A DNA stretch of 64,000 bases from Polyangium sp. 6x1 (lineage in GTDB: Bacteria; Myxococcota_A; Polyangia; Polyangiales; Polyangiaceae), in assembly GCF_029946515.1 (NCBI RefSeq), contig NZ_JARZHH010000007.1, positions 1 through 64,000 on the forward strand, written 5' to 3'. The position numbers were made by a program, and so were the translations under genes. The notes beneath the pieces were generated by a model. The model was not told where the DNA came from and ran no database searches. It was given only the letters and a program-made list of their open reading frames with translations. Below are positions 16,253 through 25,621 of the stretch, one piece after another (the stretch's first letter is position 1; every line of letters starts with the position of its first letter).

Positions 16253-18612
16253 GCGCGTCTCCCCCAGAAAGCTTCACGTTCTCGGAAGCGGAGAAGCAAC
16301 GCATCGAGGAGATCCACAAGCTCGAGGCGATGGGCGCGCCCGGTGTGCCGGCGCTCGTCGAGATGCTCGCCGACCCGAGCTGGACCGTACGGCGCAGGGT
16401 GGTCGCCACGCTCGCCGCGATGGGCGACGCCGCGGTGGAGCGGCTCTGCGTCGACCTGCGCGAGAGGCGCGACAACGAGGCGCGCATCGCTGCCACCGTC
16501 GATGCTCTTTCGGCCTCGACCGGCTGCGCCGACGACGCGGTGCTCGCGCTCGCCGACACCGAGTCCCCCGCGGTCCTCGCGGACGCGGCGCAGATCCTCG
16601 GCCGTCGCAAGAGCACGCTCGCCCTCGGTCGGCTCTCCGAGCTCGTCTCGCATCCCGACGACAACGTGGCCGTCGCGTCGATCGAGGCGCTCGGGCGCAT
16701 CGGGGGCCGGCGCGTGGTCGAGTCGCTCGTGCGGGTCGTGACGGGCGGCAACTTCTTCCGCACCTTCCCGGCGATCGACGTGCTCGGTCGCAGCGGCGAT
16801 CCGCGCGCCGTGGAGCCGCTCGCCGATCTGCTCCTCGACATGCGGTACATGCTCGAAGCCGCGCGCGCGCTCGGCCGCACCGGCAACCGGGCCGCCGTCG
16901 CGCCGCTCGTGCGCCTGCTCGCGCGGCCCGGCGACGCGATCGTCCGCGCCGTGGCCCTCGCGCTCGCGGAGCTGCGGGAGCGACACGCCGAGCTCTACGG
17001 CGTGGTCGCGCCGATCGACGAGGCGCTGCGCCGCTCGGTGCCCGTGGGAGCGACCGTGCGGCGGTTCGTCCAGAGCCTGCGCGGCGCGGGGCAAGCCGAG
17101 CAGATCGCGATCTGCTCGGTGCTCTCGGCGCTCGGGAGCGACACGGCGATCCCGGACCTCCGGCCGCTGCTCGATGGCACGTCCTGCGTGGCAAGCGCGG
17201 CGGCGGACGCGCTCGTCGAGCTCGGCCAGAGCTCGGACGCGCGCGTGCTCGACGCGCTGCGTGACGGCGACGGGCCGCGGCGGCTGCTCCTTCTGCCGCT
17301 CGTCACGAGCAGCGCGGCGACGGAGGAGGTGGGCCGCTGCCTTGGCGACGAGGCCCCCGAGGTGCGCGCCGCGGCGTGTGACGCCCTCGCGCGGATCGGC
17401 GATCCTTCCGCGGTCGGCGTGCTCTTTCCGCTCCTCGCGGACCCGAACGGCCGCGTCGTGCACGCGGCGAGCTCGGCGATCCAGTCGCTCGGCAGCGCGG
17501 ACACCGAGGCGCTCGCGCTTTCGGCCGCGCGAAGCGATCACCCCGGGGTCCGCCGGGCCGCCCTGCGCATCCTCGGGTATTTCGGTTATGACGCGGCATT
17601 GCCGGTGTTCTTCGATGCGCTGGAAGATCCGGACGCGCGCGTCCGTGAGGTCGCCATCGCCGGCCTGCCCTACCTCGACGCGCCCTCGGCCCTCGACGCC
17701 CTCGTCACGCTCGCGACCGGCCCTGACGCGCGGGCGCGCGCCGCGGCGGTGCGCGCCTTGGGGCAAGCGAGCGCCGCGCCCCGTGTCGTCGCCTGCCTCG
17801 TGGACGCGCTCGGCGATGCGGATGCGTGGGTCCGGTACTTCGCGTGCAAGTCGCTCGGACGGCTCGGGGACGAGGCGACGGCCCCGCGCATCGCCGCGCG
17901 GCTCGACGACGAGGCGGGGCACGTACGGGTGGGGGCCGTCGAGGCGCTCGCCTACCTGCGGGGCGAGGTCGCCGCCGCGGCGCTGCAAAAGGCGGCGGCG
18001 GAGCGAGATCCGGACGTGCAGCGCGCGGCGCTCATCGGCCTCGGCCTCACGGGGCGGCCGGAGCTCCTCCCGCACCTGCTCGGCGGCCTCTCCTCGCCCG
18101 ACGTCGCGACCCGGATCGTGGCCGTGTCGGCGATCGCGGGCCTGTCTTCGCCCGAGGTCCTGCCCGCGCTCGTACGGGCGGCGGGAGACGCGGACGAGAG
18201 CGTCGCCGCGACCGCCATCAGCATCCTCGCGCAGCGGCCCGGGGTCGAGGCCACCCGGGCGCTCGTCGGGCTCTACGCCGCGAATCCGGCGACGACCCGC
18301 GCCTTCACCGCGCTCTCGGCGCCCTTGCCGGGGCGGATCGAGGGCCTCCTCGAGGCGCTGGCGACGGCGGACGACGAGCTCTCGGCGCAGCTCGCCTCGG
18401 CGCTGGCGCGCATGCGCCGCGAGAGCGCGAACGAGGCGCTGCTCGCGGCGCTCGGCCTCCCGAACCCGGCGGCGCGCAAGGCGGCGGCGACCACGCTCGC
18501 CGCGCTCGGCACGCGTCAGGCCCACGTCGCGCTCGAACAGGCGGCGCGGGTGGATCCGGATCCCGAAGTCCGACGGGTGTGCTCGCTCGTCGTGACGCAA
18601 TGGGCCGCATGA
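16249..18612 (+). CDS. HEAT-repeat protein of the chemosensory cluster
   Basis: The 787-residue protein is built almost wholly from HEAT-type alpha-solenoid repeats (for example [20 protein letters not shown] and [20 protein letters not shown]), about 20 or more by eye. Such solenoids act as scaffolds. It overlaps the receptor gene by ATGA and cheR by ATGA, so it is made in step with the core signalling proteins. HEAT/phycobilin-lyase-like proteins occur in some myxobacterial chemosensory clusters (Cpc7 of the Myxococcus Che7 system is the precedent I know), where they connect the pathway to its target. A role as scaffold or output partner is therefore inferred; no enzyme motif is seen. Confidence 0.85.
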   Translation: MSASPPESFTFSEAEKQRIEEIHKLEAMGAPGVPALVEMLADPSWTVRRRVVATLAAMGDAAVERLCVDLRERRDNEARIAATVDALSASTGCADDAVLALADTESPAVLADAAQILGRRKSTLALGRLSELVSHPDDNVAVASIEALGRIGGRRVVESLVRVVTGGNFFRTFPAIDVLGRSGDPRAVEPLADLLLDMRYMLEAARALGRTGNRAAVAPLVRLLARPGDAIVRAVALALAELRERHAELYGVVAPIDEALRRSVPVGATVRRFVQSLRGAGQAEQIAICSVLSALGSDTAIPDLRPLLDGTSCVASAAADALVELGQSSDARVLDALRDGDGPRRLLLLPLVTSSAATEEVGRCLGDEAPEVRAAACDALARIGDPSAVGVLFPLLADPNGRVVHAASSAIQSLGSADTEALALSAARSDHPGVRRAALRILGYFGYDAALPVFFDALEDPDARVREVAIAGLPYLDAPSALDALVTLATGPDARARAAAVRALGQASAAPRVVACLVDALGDADAWVRYFACKSLGRLGDEATAPRIAARLDDEAGHVRVGAVEALAYLRGEVAAAALQKAAAERDPDVQRAALIGLGLTGRPELLPHLLGGLSSPDVATRIVAVSAIAGLSSPEVLPALVRAAGDADESVAATAISILAQRPGVEATRALVGLYAANPATTRAFTALSAPLPGRIEGLLEALATADDELSAQLASALARMRRESANEALLAALGLPNPAARKAAATTLAALGTRQAHVALEQAARVDPDPEVRRVCSLVVTQWAA

Positions 18613-19439
18613 ACGGTTTGCCGATGTCGCCCCAGGTCTTTGCCATCCTCGGCGCGTTGATCGAGGAGAAGCTCGGCATCCATTATGGGCCCCTCGACAA
18701 GGATCTGCTCGGCGACAAGGTCGCGACGCGCGCCGTCGAGGCGGGCTTCGATTCCCTCCTCGATTACTATTACTATCTACGTTACGACCCGGCCGGACCG
18801 GCGGAGCTCGACGCGCTGGCCGAGGTCCTCGTCGTCGGCGAGACGTATCTCTTTCGCGAGCTCGATCAGCTCGAGGCCCTGGTGCGCGACGTGCTCGCGC
18901 CCCGCGCCGCGGCCTCCCGCGCGGGCAGGTTGCGTGTCTGGTCGGCGGCGTGCGCGACCGGGGAGGAGCCGTACAGCATTGCGATGCTCCTCGCCGATCG
19001 TGGCCTGCTCGATCGGGTGGAGATCGTGGCGAGCGACGTGAGCATGCGCGCCCTGGCGACGGCGCGCGTGGGCGAATATGGGCCCCGCGCGCTGCGCAGC
19101 CAGGTGAAGGTCCCGCCCTGCGCCCGGGCATTCCTCCAGAAGAGCGGCGAACGCATCGTGGTGAGCGAGGAGATCCGCCGAGCCGTGGATTTCCGCCGCG
19201 TCAATTTGCTCGACGGCAATGCCATTGGAAAACTCGGGCTCTTCGACGCCATCGTTTGTCGCAACGTGCTCATTTATTTCCAGGACGCGACGGCGCGGCG
19301 CGTGATCGACGCGCTCACCGGGGCCCTCGTGCCGAGCGGCACCCTGCTCGTGGGGGTCTCGGAGTCGCTCTTGCGGCTCGGCACCGCGCTCCAATGCGAG
19401 GAGCGCGGCGGGGCCTTCGTCTACCGGAAGGCGGGCTGA
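18609..19439 (+). CDS. cheR: Chemoreceptor methyltransferase CheR
   Basis: This 276-residue enzyme would methylate receptor glutamates using S-adenosylmethionine. The N-terminal helical domain (about 1-75) is followed by the SAM-binding domain with VWSAACATGEEPYSIAM and the late motif FDAIVCRNVLIYFQ. The substrate is presumably the soluble receptor encoded two genes upstream. The ATG at 18609 overlaps the HEAT gene stop by ATGA; an in-frame ATG at 18600 is an alternative. No TPR extension is present. Confidence 0.94.
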   Translation: MNGLPMSPQVFAILGALIEEKLGIHYGPLDKDLLGDKVATRAVEAGFDSLLDYYYYLRYDPAGPAELDALAEVLVVGETYLFRELDQLEALVRDVLAPRAAASRAGRLRVWSAACATGEEPYSIAMLLADRGLLDRVEIVASDVSMRALATARVGEYGPRALRSQVKVPPCARAFLQKSGERIVVSEEIRRAVDFRRVNLLDGNAIGKLGLFDAIVCRNVLIYFQDATARRVIDALTGALVPSGTLLVGVSESLLRLGTALQCEERGGAFVYRKAG

Positions 19440-19449
19440 GGGCTCCCGC

Positions 19450-20472
19450 ATGGAGAGGCCGATCCGCGTGCTCGTCGTCGATGATTCGGCCTTCGCGCGC
19501 AAGGTCTTGCGGGAGGTCTTGAGCAAGCAGCCGGGCCTCGAGGTGGTCGATATCGCGCGGGACGGCCTCGACGCGCTCGAAAAGATCGCCGAGCACCGGC
19601 CCGACGTCGTCGTGCTCGATCTGGTGATGCCACACCTCGACGGCCTCGGCGTCTTGCGCGCGCTCCCCGCGACCGGCGCGCCCGCGGTCGTGGCGGTCAG
19701 CATTTCGGACGCGCAAAGCGAGCTCGGCCAGAAGGCGCTCGCGTATGGAGCGGTCGACCTGGTCCAGAAGCCCACGTCGCTCGCGACCGATCGGCTGTAC
19801 GAGCTATCGAACGAGCTCGTGCGCCGGGTCGTCGCGGCGGCCGCGCTCCGGCGGCTTGCGTCGCCCGAATGCGAAGCGCCGCCGTCCGTGCGGCCCTCGC
19901 CCGGGACGAGCCTCGTCGTCGTCGGGGCCTCCACGGGCGGCCCGCAGGCGCTCACGCGCCTGTTCACCTCGCTCCCGCGTGATTTTCCGGTGCCCATCGT
20001 CGCGGCTTTGCACATCCCGCCGGGGTATACGGATGCGCTCGCCCGCCGGATCGACGAAGCGAGCGCGGTCTCGGTCAAGGAGGCGCTGGACGACCAGGAG
20101 CTCGCTCCGGGCCTCGTGGTCCTCGCGCGTGGAGGCACGAATGTGCGGGTGGAGCGCCGGGCGGGGCGGCCTTACGCGCGCATCGAATCGGGACACGTCG
20201 AGGGATTGCATCGCCCGTCGGTGGATCTCCTGTTCCGCAGCGCCGCGGAGGAATTCGGCGCCGGCGTGCTCGGCGTGGTGCTGACGGGAATGGGCTCCGA
20301 CGGACTCGAGGGCGCGCGCGCCATTCACGCCGCCGGCGGCAGGCTGCTCGTCGAATCGGAATCATCTTGCGTTGTGTATGGCATGCCGCGTTGTGTCCAG
20401 GAAGCGGGCCTCGCGCTCGGGGAGGCGACGATCGACAAGATGGGCGAGCTCCTCGTGCGACACGTCTCCTGA
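19450..20472 (+). CDS. cheB: Chemoreceptor methylesterase CheB
   Basis: A 340-residue two-domain protein. The receiver (about 5-120) has Asp57 (VVVLDLVMPH). The esterase domain (about 152-338) has the catalytic triad Ser161 (VVGASTGGP), His188 (AALHIPPGYT) and Asp284 (TGMGSDG). Phosphorylation by CheA would activate demethylation of the receptor, giving adaptation together with CheR. It is the last gene of the operon and starts 10 bases after cheR. Confidence 0.95.
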   Translation: MERPIRVLVVDDSAFARKVLREVLSKQPGLEVVDIARDGLDALEKIAEHRPDVVVLDLVMPHLDGLGVLRALPATGAPAVVAVSISDAQSELGQKALAYGAVDLVQKPTSLATDRLYELSNELVRRVVAAAALRRLASPECEAPPSVRPSPGTSLVVVGASTGGPQALTRLFTSLPRDFPVPIVAALHIPPGYTDALARRIDEASAVSVKEALDDQELAPGLVVLARGGTNVRVERRAGRPYARIESGHVEGLHRPSVDLLFRSAAEEFGAGVLGVVLTGMGSDGLEGARAIHAAGGRLLVESESSCVVYGMPRCVQEAGLALGEATIDKMGELLVRHVS

Positions 20473-20619
20473 GCACGCGCATCGATGTACCCTGGCTTGG
20501 TCCGGCGCCGCGCGGCCCTCCCTCCAGTACAGCCGCGACAATCCTGCTGCGACGCAGCAATATCCCGACTGCGCGCGAGATTGACCTCGGAATGCGAAGG
20601 ACGGTAATCTGTTCTTACC

Positions 20620-20853
20620 ATGCGAAACCAACACAGTACGCGCACGAAATGGGCAGAGCTGTGCCGGTCGGATGAGTTCAACGGGCGGTGGGTGGCGCTC
20701 GAAAATGTCCGGTACAAGCCGGGCACGAGCGAGCCGCACGAAGGCGACGTGGTCGACAGGGATACGGACATCGGCGTACTGTGCAGCCGGATGCGAGAAT
20801 CCGAACGCAAGGAATGCGTGATTCTCCATTGCGTCGAGGAAGGCGAGTTCTGA
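20620..20853 (+). CDS. Small hypothetical protein, 77 residues
   Basis: The small soluble protein has the central sequence FNGRWVALENVRYKPGT, followed by EGDVVDRDTDIGVLC and the end ECVILHCVEEGEF. The layout (short N-terminus, a WVALENV strand, acidic loop, final CVILHC strand) resembles DUF5678-like small proteins that I have seen in myxobacteria, but this is not secure. It is preceded by a 147-base gap after cheB and has its own possible promoter region. Lower GC in its first 30 codons than in the neighbours suggests a weakly expressed or recent gene. Confidence 0.6.
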   Translation: MRNQHSTRTKWAELCRSDEFNGRWVALENVRYKPGTSEPHEGDVVDRDTDIGVLCSRMRESERKECVILHCVEEGEF

Positions 20854-20996
20854 CCGCCCATCGCATGCACGAGACACGCGTTTGGCGTGGTCATACGCGG
20901 GCCGTCGGTCGCGTCGCCGAGCTCCTCTCGAGCTGAGCCGAGCGCGCTCTCGACGAACCCTTGCTCGGCAGAGGGGCCTCGCGTACGTTGGCGCCC

Positions 20997-22160
20997 ATGC
21001 AGCGCCCCGTTTGCCAAGCCCACCCCGGGCAACCCGCGGTGGCCTCGTGCAGCCAGTGCTTCGTGGCCCTCTGCGCGGTCTGCCGGCAGTTCGACGGCAT
21101 GCAGGCCCTTTGCCCCGCTTGCATGCGCAAGCAGCGCCGGGCGCCGCTCGTACGCGCCCTCGTGGGCCTCTTCGTGCTGGGCGGGCTCGGAGGCGCGGGC
21201 TACTGGGCCTACCGCACCTACCAGCCCCGTTATGACTACGGGGCCGCGACGAACGCGGTGCACAAGCTCGAAACCGAGCTTCAGAAGGAGCCTTGCGACC
21301 GCCCGAAGACGCTCGAGCTCCTCGAGACGATTCTCGACGCCGGCGACAGCCGCGGGGTGCTTGCGCGCTCCGCCACGTTCACCGCCGCATGCGGCGAATA
21401 CGTGCAGACGAGGCGCATCACCTACCGCGCGCACCAGCGCCTTGGCGAGACGGACGCGGCGGTGGCCGATCTGACGGAGCTCGTGAGCTCCGATCCTTAT
21501 CAAGTCCACTATCGTGCGTGGCGGGGCGTGGTGTACCAGGAGAAGGGCGACCTCGACCGCGCGGCGGAGGACTTCCGCCAGGCGCTCATGCTCCATCCCA
21601 AGCTCTCCGACATCCCGATCAACCTGGCGACGGTCTACGAGAAGCAGGGCAAACCCTGCGAGGCGGCCTTTCCGTTGCAGCAGCTCGTCTTTCATTACCC
21701 GCGCGCGGCGTGGACGTCGGGCATCCGGACGCGCATCGCCGATCTCCTGCAAAAAGGGGGCTGCTCGGTCGTGGGCGAAGGCCGCGCGTCGCTGCGCATG
21801 GAGCCGGGCCAGCTCCAGATTCGCGCCAAGGTTCGCCTCGACGACAAGGAGACGGCGTCCTTCGTGGTGGATACCGGGGCGAGCTACGTGACGCTGCCGC
21901 GAGCGCTCGCGGAGAAGCTGGGCATCGACCTCGCCGGGGCGCCGAAGGTCGCGCTGCAGACGGCAAACGGGCGAAAGGACGGGCTTTTCATCTTGATCGG
22001 CTCCATCGCCGTGGACAAACTCGCGGCGAAGCGCGTGCCGGCGGTGGTGGTCGACGATCTCGGCGCGGGCGTCGAGGGGCTCCTGGGGTTGAGCTTCCTG
22101 TCGCGTTTCGAGCTCCGGCAGGCGGATGGGGTGGTCGAAATCGCGGCGCCGACGCACTGA
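20997..22160 (+). CDS. Zinc-ribbon/TPR membrane protein with retropepsin-like aspartic protease domain
   Basis: The 387-residue protein starts with a B-box-like zinc-binding module (Cys6, His9, Cys18, Cys21, Cys26, Cys29, Cys39, Cys42). A single membrane helix follows at about 53-72, then TPR-type repeats at about 80-250 (YRAWRGVVYQEKGDLDRAAE) and a C-terminal retropepsin-like domain. Its active site is Asp292-Thr-Gly (FVVDTGASYVTLP), with the second conserved block GVEGLLGLSFLSRFEL. Such single-domain aspartic proteases act as dimers. The topology suggests a cytoplasmic zinc module and an external TPR/protease part. The ATG at 20997 was preferred to an upstream TTG at 20961. It is followed in the same direction by the diadenylate-cyclase-like gene. 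Confidence 0.8.
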   Translation: MQRPVCQAHPGQPAVASCSQCFVALCAVCRQFDGMQALCPACMRKQRRAPLVRALVGLFVLGGLGGAGYWAYRTYQPRYDYGAATNAVHKLETELQKEPCDRPKTLELLETILDAGDSRGVLARSATFTAACGEYVQTRRITYRAHQRLGETDAAVADLTELVSSDPYQVHYRAWRGVVYQEKGDLDRAAEDFRQALMLHPKLSDIPINLATVYEKQGKPCEAAFPLQQLVFHYPRAAWTSGIRTRIADLLQKGGCSVVGEGRASLRMEPGQLQIRAKVRLDDKETASFVVDTGASYVTLPRALAEKLGIDLAGAPKVALQTANGRKDGLFILIGSIAVDKLAAKRVPAVVVDDLGAGVEGLLGLSFLSRFELRQADGVVEIAAPTH

Positions 22161-22215
22161 GCGCGCGCCTCGCCCCCCTTTCCCCGCCCCTCCCCCCTCG
22201 CCTCGTGATCTCGGC

Positions 22216-22244
22216 TTGACAGGCGGCCACGACCGCCGTTTCAT
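22216..22244 (+). promoter_or_regulatory. Candidate promoter of the diadenylate-cyclase-like gene
   Basis: TTGACA at 22216-22221 is followed after exactly 17 bases by TTTCAT, a plausible -35/-10 pair placed 27 bases before the start codon at 22271. The spacer contains the inverted repeat GGCGG..CCGCC (22222-22226 and 22233-22237), which could be a regulator binding site. The -10 is a weak match. Confidence 0.35.
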
Positions 22245-22270
22245 CGCCTGCAAACCCTGCGTGGGCCTGG

Positions 22271-23377
22271 ATGACCTCGTTCAAATATCCCAGAGACATG
22301 CTCGCGCCGCTGAAGGCGCGCTGGTACGAGTGGGGAAGGCAGGAAAGCGAGCCTCCGCCCTTGCCGAGCGACGACAAGCTCGCACTGCTGCTCGAGGTCG
22401 CATACCACGCGAGTTACACGGCCGACGAGCGCCGGGGCACCCAGTTCCGCGCCGTCGTTTGTAGCCCCGACCTGCGGGAATCGGAGATCGATCACCCCCT
22501 CCGGATCGACCCGCCGAGGAGCTTCACGCCGCACGAAATCATGCGCCTCGCGCCGGCCGCGGACGCCGCGAAGGTCATGCTGGCCGTCGATCCGGGCGGG
22601 GAGGAGCCGCTCATCTGGGGATTTTGCAATGGCGCGGACATGCAGCTCACCGTCTCGGTGATGGCGCCTGGCAAGCTCTCCGTCGGGCGCAACATGCGCA
22701 GCCTCGTGGCCCTGGAGGACGGGCGCATTTTCGAGGAAGGGGAGCGGCTCGGCGTCTTCCAGTCCGTGATCGAGGCGCTCTCCGAGGCGACCGACGCGTT
22801 ATGGGACGGCGTCAACTGGCGCGGAGGCTCCTGGTCCCCGCAGGTCAACTACCCGGCGCACCTGCACGACGTCCTCTCGACGATCCGGAAGCTCGGGCAC
22901 GGCGGCACCGTCCTCGTGATTCCCGACCGTGAATGCAAGTCCGAATCCTGGCGACAGCTCGTCAAGATCAAATATCAATGCCAGGACGACTCGGTCTGGC
23001 CGCTCTTGCGAAAATCGGTGTTCCAGTTCGATGAGGACTCCCCGGGCCGCGGCGCCCTGGAGTTCCAATATGCCGAGGACAAAGCGCGCCGCCTGCTGGA
23101 GCGGCTCCCCGGCCTCACGGCGGTCGACGGTGCGCTGCTCATCACGGACCGATATCGGGTGCTCGGCTTCGGGGTCGAGGTGCTCGCGCAAACGGAGCTC
23201 GAAACGATCTTCCTGCCGGACGGGACGTCCCGGAGCGTCGAGGCCTACGGCACGCGGCATCGATCCGCGTTCCGCTTCTGCGCGGCATACCCGCGCGGCG
23301 TGGCCTTCGTCTGCTCGCAGGATGGCTCGATCAAATGCGTGCGCAATCGCGACGGAAAGGTCACGCTCTACGAGTGA
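22271..23377 (+). CDS. DisA_N/DAC-like protein (DACNV-type), possible c-di-AMP synthase or sensor
   Basis: Residues about 275-360 of this 368-residue soluble protein carry the two signatures of diadenylate cyclase (DAC) domains: Asp286-Gly-Ala (TAVDGALLITDRYRVLGFG) and Arg329-His-Arg (AYGTRHRSAFRFCAAYP), followed by the typical strand VAFVCSQDGSIKCV. In DisA and CdaA these motifs bind ATP and metal. The N-terminal 270 residues are not DisA-like and match what I recall of the DACNV group, a DAC-like module predicted to act as a sensor. Because DGA and RHR are both intact, catalysis is possible. There is no DisA DNA-binding domain and no membrane helix. The gene follows the aspartic-protease gene and has a candidate promoter of its own. 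Confidence 0.75.
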   Translation: MTSFKYPRDMLAPLKARWYEWGRQESEPPPLPSDDKLALLLEVAYHASYTADERRGTQFRAVVCSPDLRESEIDHPLRIDPPRSFTPHEIMRLAPAADAAKVMLAVDPGGEEPLIWGFCNGADMQLTVSVMAPGKLSVGRNMRSLVALEDGRIFEEGERLGVFQSVIEALSEATDALWDGVNWRGGSWSPQVNYPAHLHDVLSTIRKLGHGGTVLVIPDRECKSESWRQLVKIKYQCQDDSVWPLLRKSVFQFDEDSPGRGALEFQYAEDKARRLLERLPGLTAVDGALLITDRYRVLGFGVEVLAQTELETIFLPDGTSRSVEAYGTRHRSAFRFCAAYPRGVAFVCSQDGSIKCVRNRDGKVTLYE

Positions 23378-23422
23378 CGCCCCAGACACCCGGCGTCGCG
23401 CTCACCCGCAAGGAGGTACGTC

Positions 23423-24196
23423 ATGCGTAGAGGATTCTTGGTATCGGCTTTCGTACTGCTCGCTGGCTGCGTGGAGAGCCCGAGGGATCCCGGGCAACCG
23501 CAGGACGGCGCGTTCCGTCCCGGCCTCCAGTATGCAGGCGCGATCGCCCTCGGGAACGCGGGGGGACAGGCGAGCCTCGAGCTCTCGGCCCCGCTCTTCC
23601 CCGACGCGCGCGTCTTTCAGCAGTTCCAGGACGGGAGCGTCTATCCCTCGCTCTCCGGCGCCGACCGCGACGCGCTGCTCGACGTCGTGTACACGTTCGA
23701 GGAGCTCGTGCCGCTCTGCGCCCCCACGCACCCTGCCATCAAGCAGCAGGGCCCCGGAGATCCTCCCCTCACGCAGGCCGAGATCGCGACCAATTACGAC
23801 GAGGTGGCGCGCTGCGCGTACGAAGATTACGGCGCCAAACCTTACTGGGTCCCGCAGCACGTGAGCGACGTCGACGTGTGCGCGTCGAAGCTCGGCGCCG
23901 ACTGGCGTATGCCGACCGAGGCCGACGTCGCCGCGTTCGAGGAGAGCGACTTCGCGTTCTTCCAGTCGACCCTCGCGGCCCAGCCGGACCTGAATTCGTT
24001 CCCGATCCACTTCTACTATTCGCTCGACATCTACGTGCGCGCCGGCGACGGAGAGCTCGCGCTCGGGAACCTCGCACCCGAGACGGACCACGTCGTGCCG
24101 CTCCCGGTTTCGGGCGCCGCGATGAACGAGCTTTACCTCGGCAATGGCAAGCCCATCGGCCTACGCTGCCTCCGGGTGATCAGCCCCGCGCCTTGA
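23423..24196 (+). CDS. Lipoprotein of unknown function
   Basis: The signal MRRGFLVSAFVLLAGC has a textbook lipobox with Cys16, so the 257-residue protein should be lipidated and exported. The mature part contains NYDEVARCAYEDYGAKPYWV and CASKLGADWRMPTEADVAAF, the latter resembling the short motif of DUF1566/FGE-like surface proteins (a domain that reads WRLPT at this point), and ends GKPIGLRCLRVISPAP. Four Cys in the mature part could form disulfides. GGAGG lies 8 bases before the ATG. Function unknown. It converges on the efflux pump gene. Confidence 0.72.
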   Translation: MRRGFLVSAFVLLAGCVESPRDPGQPQDGAFRPGLQYAGAIALGNAGGQASLELSAPLFPDARVFQQFQDGSVYPSLSGADRDALLDVVYTFEELVPLCAPTHPAIKQQGPGDPPLTQAEIATNYDEVARCAYEDYGAKPYWVPQHVSDVDVCASKLGADWRMPTEADVAAFEESDFAFFQSTLAAQPDLNSFPIHFYYSLDIYVRAGDGELALGNLAPETDHVVPLPVSGAAMNELYLGNGKPIGLRCLRVISPAP

Positions 24197-24241
24197 AATC
24201 ACGAATTCAGGCCCTGAGCTCGTTTCGAGGGCGAGGCGGGC

Positions 24242-25621
24242 TCAGCGCGGCTCTGCGGCGGGCACGGGCGGCGGGAGGCGGCCGGGGAGGAGCGCCGCGC
24301 ATCCGAGGGTCACGACCAGGGATGCGCAGAAAATCACGATCGATGTCGCGTGCTCGCGCCTGGCGATCTCGGGAGCCGGGCTCTCCGTGAGGACGAGGCC
24401 GAGCACGGTCAAGCCGGCAATGCCGCCGAGGTAACGCATGGTGGAGGTGAGTCCCGCCGCCATTCCACTTTTTTCCCGCGGCACGTCGCTGATCGACGAC
24501 GCTTGCGCGGGCGCCGACGTCAGGCCGAGGCCCAAGCCCAGCAAGCCGAGCGCAGGCATTGCGTCCGTCACGGCATGGAAGGGGAGGAGCACGAGCAGCG
24601 TCATTCCAACGAGGGCAAGCGCAGAGCCGACGAGCGCCACGGCGCGCGCCCCGAAGCGCTCGGACGCGCGCCCCGCCAAGGGGGACGCGACGATCATCAT
24701 GGCCATCATCGTCACCAGCGTATTGCCGACGTCGCGCGGCCCCGCGCCGAAGAGCCGCCCCGCCACCTGCGGCAGCTCGAACAACGTCGAGTACATGGCG
24801 AAGTTCTGAATGGCGATGAGCAAGCTGCCCGCGACGAAGCTCTGGCGCTTGAACAACGAAAAATCGATGATGGGATCTGCGGCGCGCTGCTCCCACCACG
24901 CAAAGGGAACGAGCCCCAGAACGCCGAGCGCGGCAGCCCATCGGAAATCCTTGTTTTCGAGGCCCACCACGAGCCCGAGGAGCGAGGCCCCGAGCAGCAC
25001 GGAGCCGAGCACGTCGAAGCGAGGTCGCGCCCGAGCCTCTGTCGGCGGCGAGGCCGCGGGCGCGCCGAGATGCACGAGCGCGGCGGAGAGGAGGAGGACC
25101 GGGACGTTCGCGAGGAAAATGGACGTCCACCCGAAATGCGTCACGAGCAGCGCCCCGACCTTCGGCCCGAGGCCCGCCGAGAGCCCCAGCATGGCGCCCA
25201 GCGCGCCAAACGCGCGGCCTCGCACCTCGGGCGGCAGCTCGGTGCGAAGCATGGCAAACGCGCTCGGGGCGAGAATCGCGCCGCCCGCGGCCATGAGAAT
25301 ACGCGCCGCCGTGAGCCCCGGGAGCAGAGGCCAAACATAGGCGAGCGTGGCGCCGAGCGCGAAGAGGATCTGGCCCAGCGCGAGCGCCCGCCGGTACCCG
25401 AGTCGATCGCCGAGCTTGCCGCCCGGGCTCTGCAAAACGATGTTCGTGAGCAGATAACTCGACACGAGCGCCTGCCGGAGCACGCTCGACTCGGCCCCCA
25501 GCGTGCGCGACATCTCGGGCAGCGCGACCGCCACCATCGTGGAATTGAGCGGCGCGAGCGAGGCCGACAGGGCAATCGCGACGAGCAGGCGCGTGGGCAC
25601 GCGCGGCCCTTGCTCAGCCAC
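24242..25621 (-). CDS. MFS efflux transporter, DHA2/EmrB type
   Basis: A 459-residue protein with about 14 hydrophobic helices, the number typical of the DHA2 drug:proton antiporter family. The loop between helices 2 and 3 carries the MFS motif GGKLGDRLGYRRALALGQ. The first helix ends NSTMVAVALPEMSRTLGA, as in EmrB/QacA proteins. The GTG at 25621 was chosen because it overlaps the stop of the upstream kinase-domain gene (25614) by 8 bases, which indicates translational coupling. It is the last gene of an operon with a split rifampicin-phosphotransferase-like enzyme under a divergent TetR gene, so it most likely exports an antibiotic or related compound. Confidence 0.9.
   Translation of the reverse strand: MAEQGPRVPTRLLVAIALSASLAPLNSTMVAVALPEMSRTLGAESSVLRQALVSSYLLTNIVLQSPGGKLGDRLGYRRALALGQILFALGATLAYVWPLLPGLTAARILMAAGGAILAPSAFAMLRTELPPEVRGRAFGALGAMLGLSAGLGPKVGALLVTHFGWTSIFLANVPVLLLSAALVHLGAPAASPPTEARARPRFDVLGSVLLGASLLGLVVGLENKDFRWAAALGVLGLVPFAWWEQRAADPIIDFSLFKRQSFVAGSLLIAIQNFAMYSTLFELPQVAGRLFGAGPRDVGNTLVTMMAMMIVASPLAGRASERFGARAVALVGSALALVGMTLLVLLPFHAVTDAMPALGLLGLGLGLTSAPAQASSISDVPREKSGMAAGLTSTMRYLGGIAGLTVLGLVLTESPAPEIARREHATSIVIFCASLVVTLGCAALLPGRLPPPVPAAEPR

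Noticed and set aside
15778-19131. 1117-codon minus-strand open frame across the receptor, HEAT and cheR genes
   Set aside because: Arg/Ala/His-rich shadow of strong plus-strand genes; no domains or ribosome binding site.
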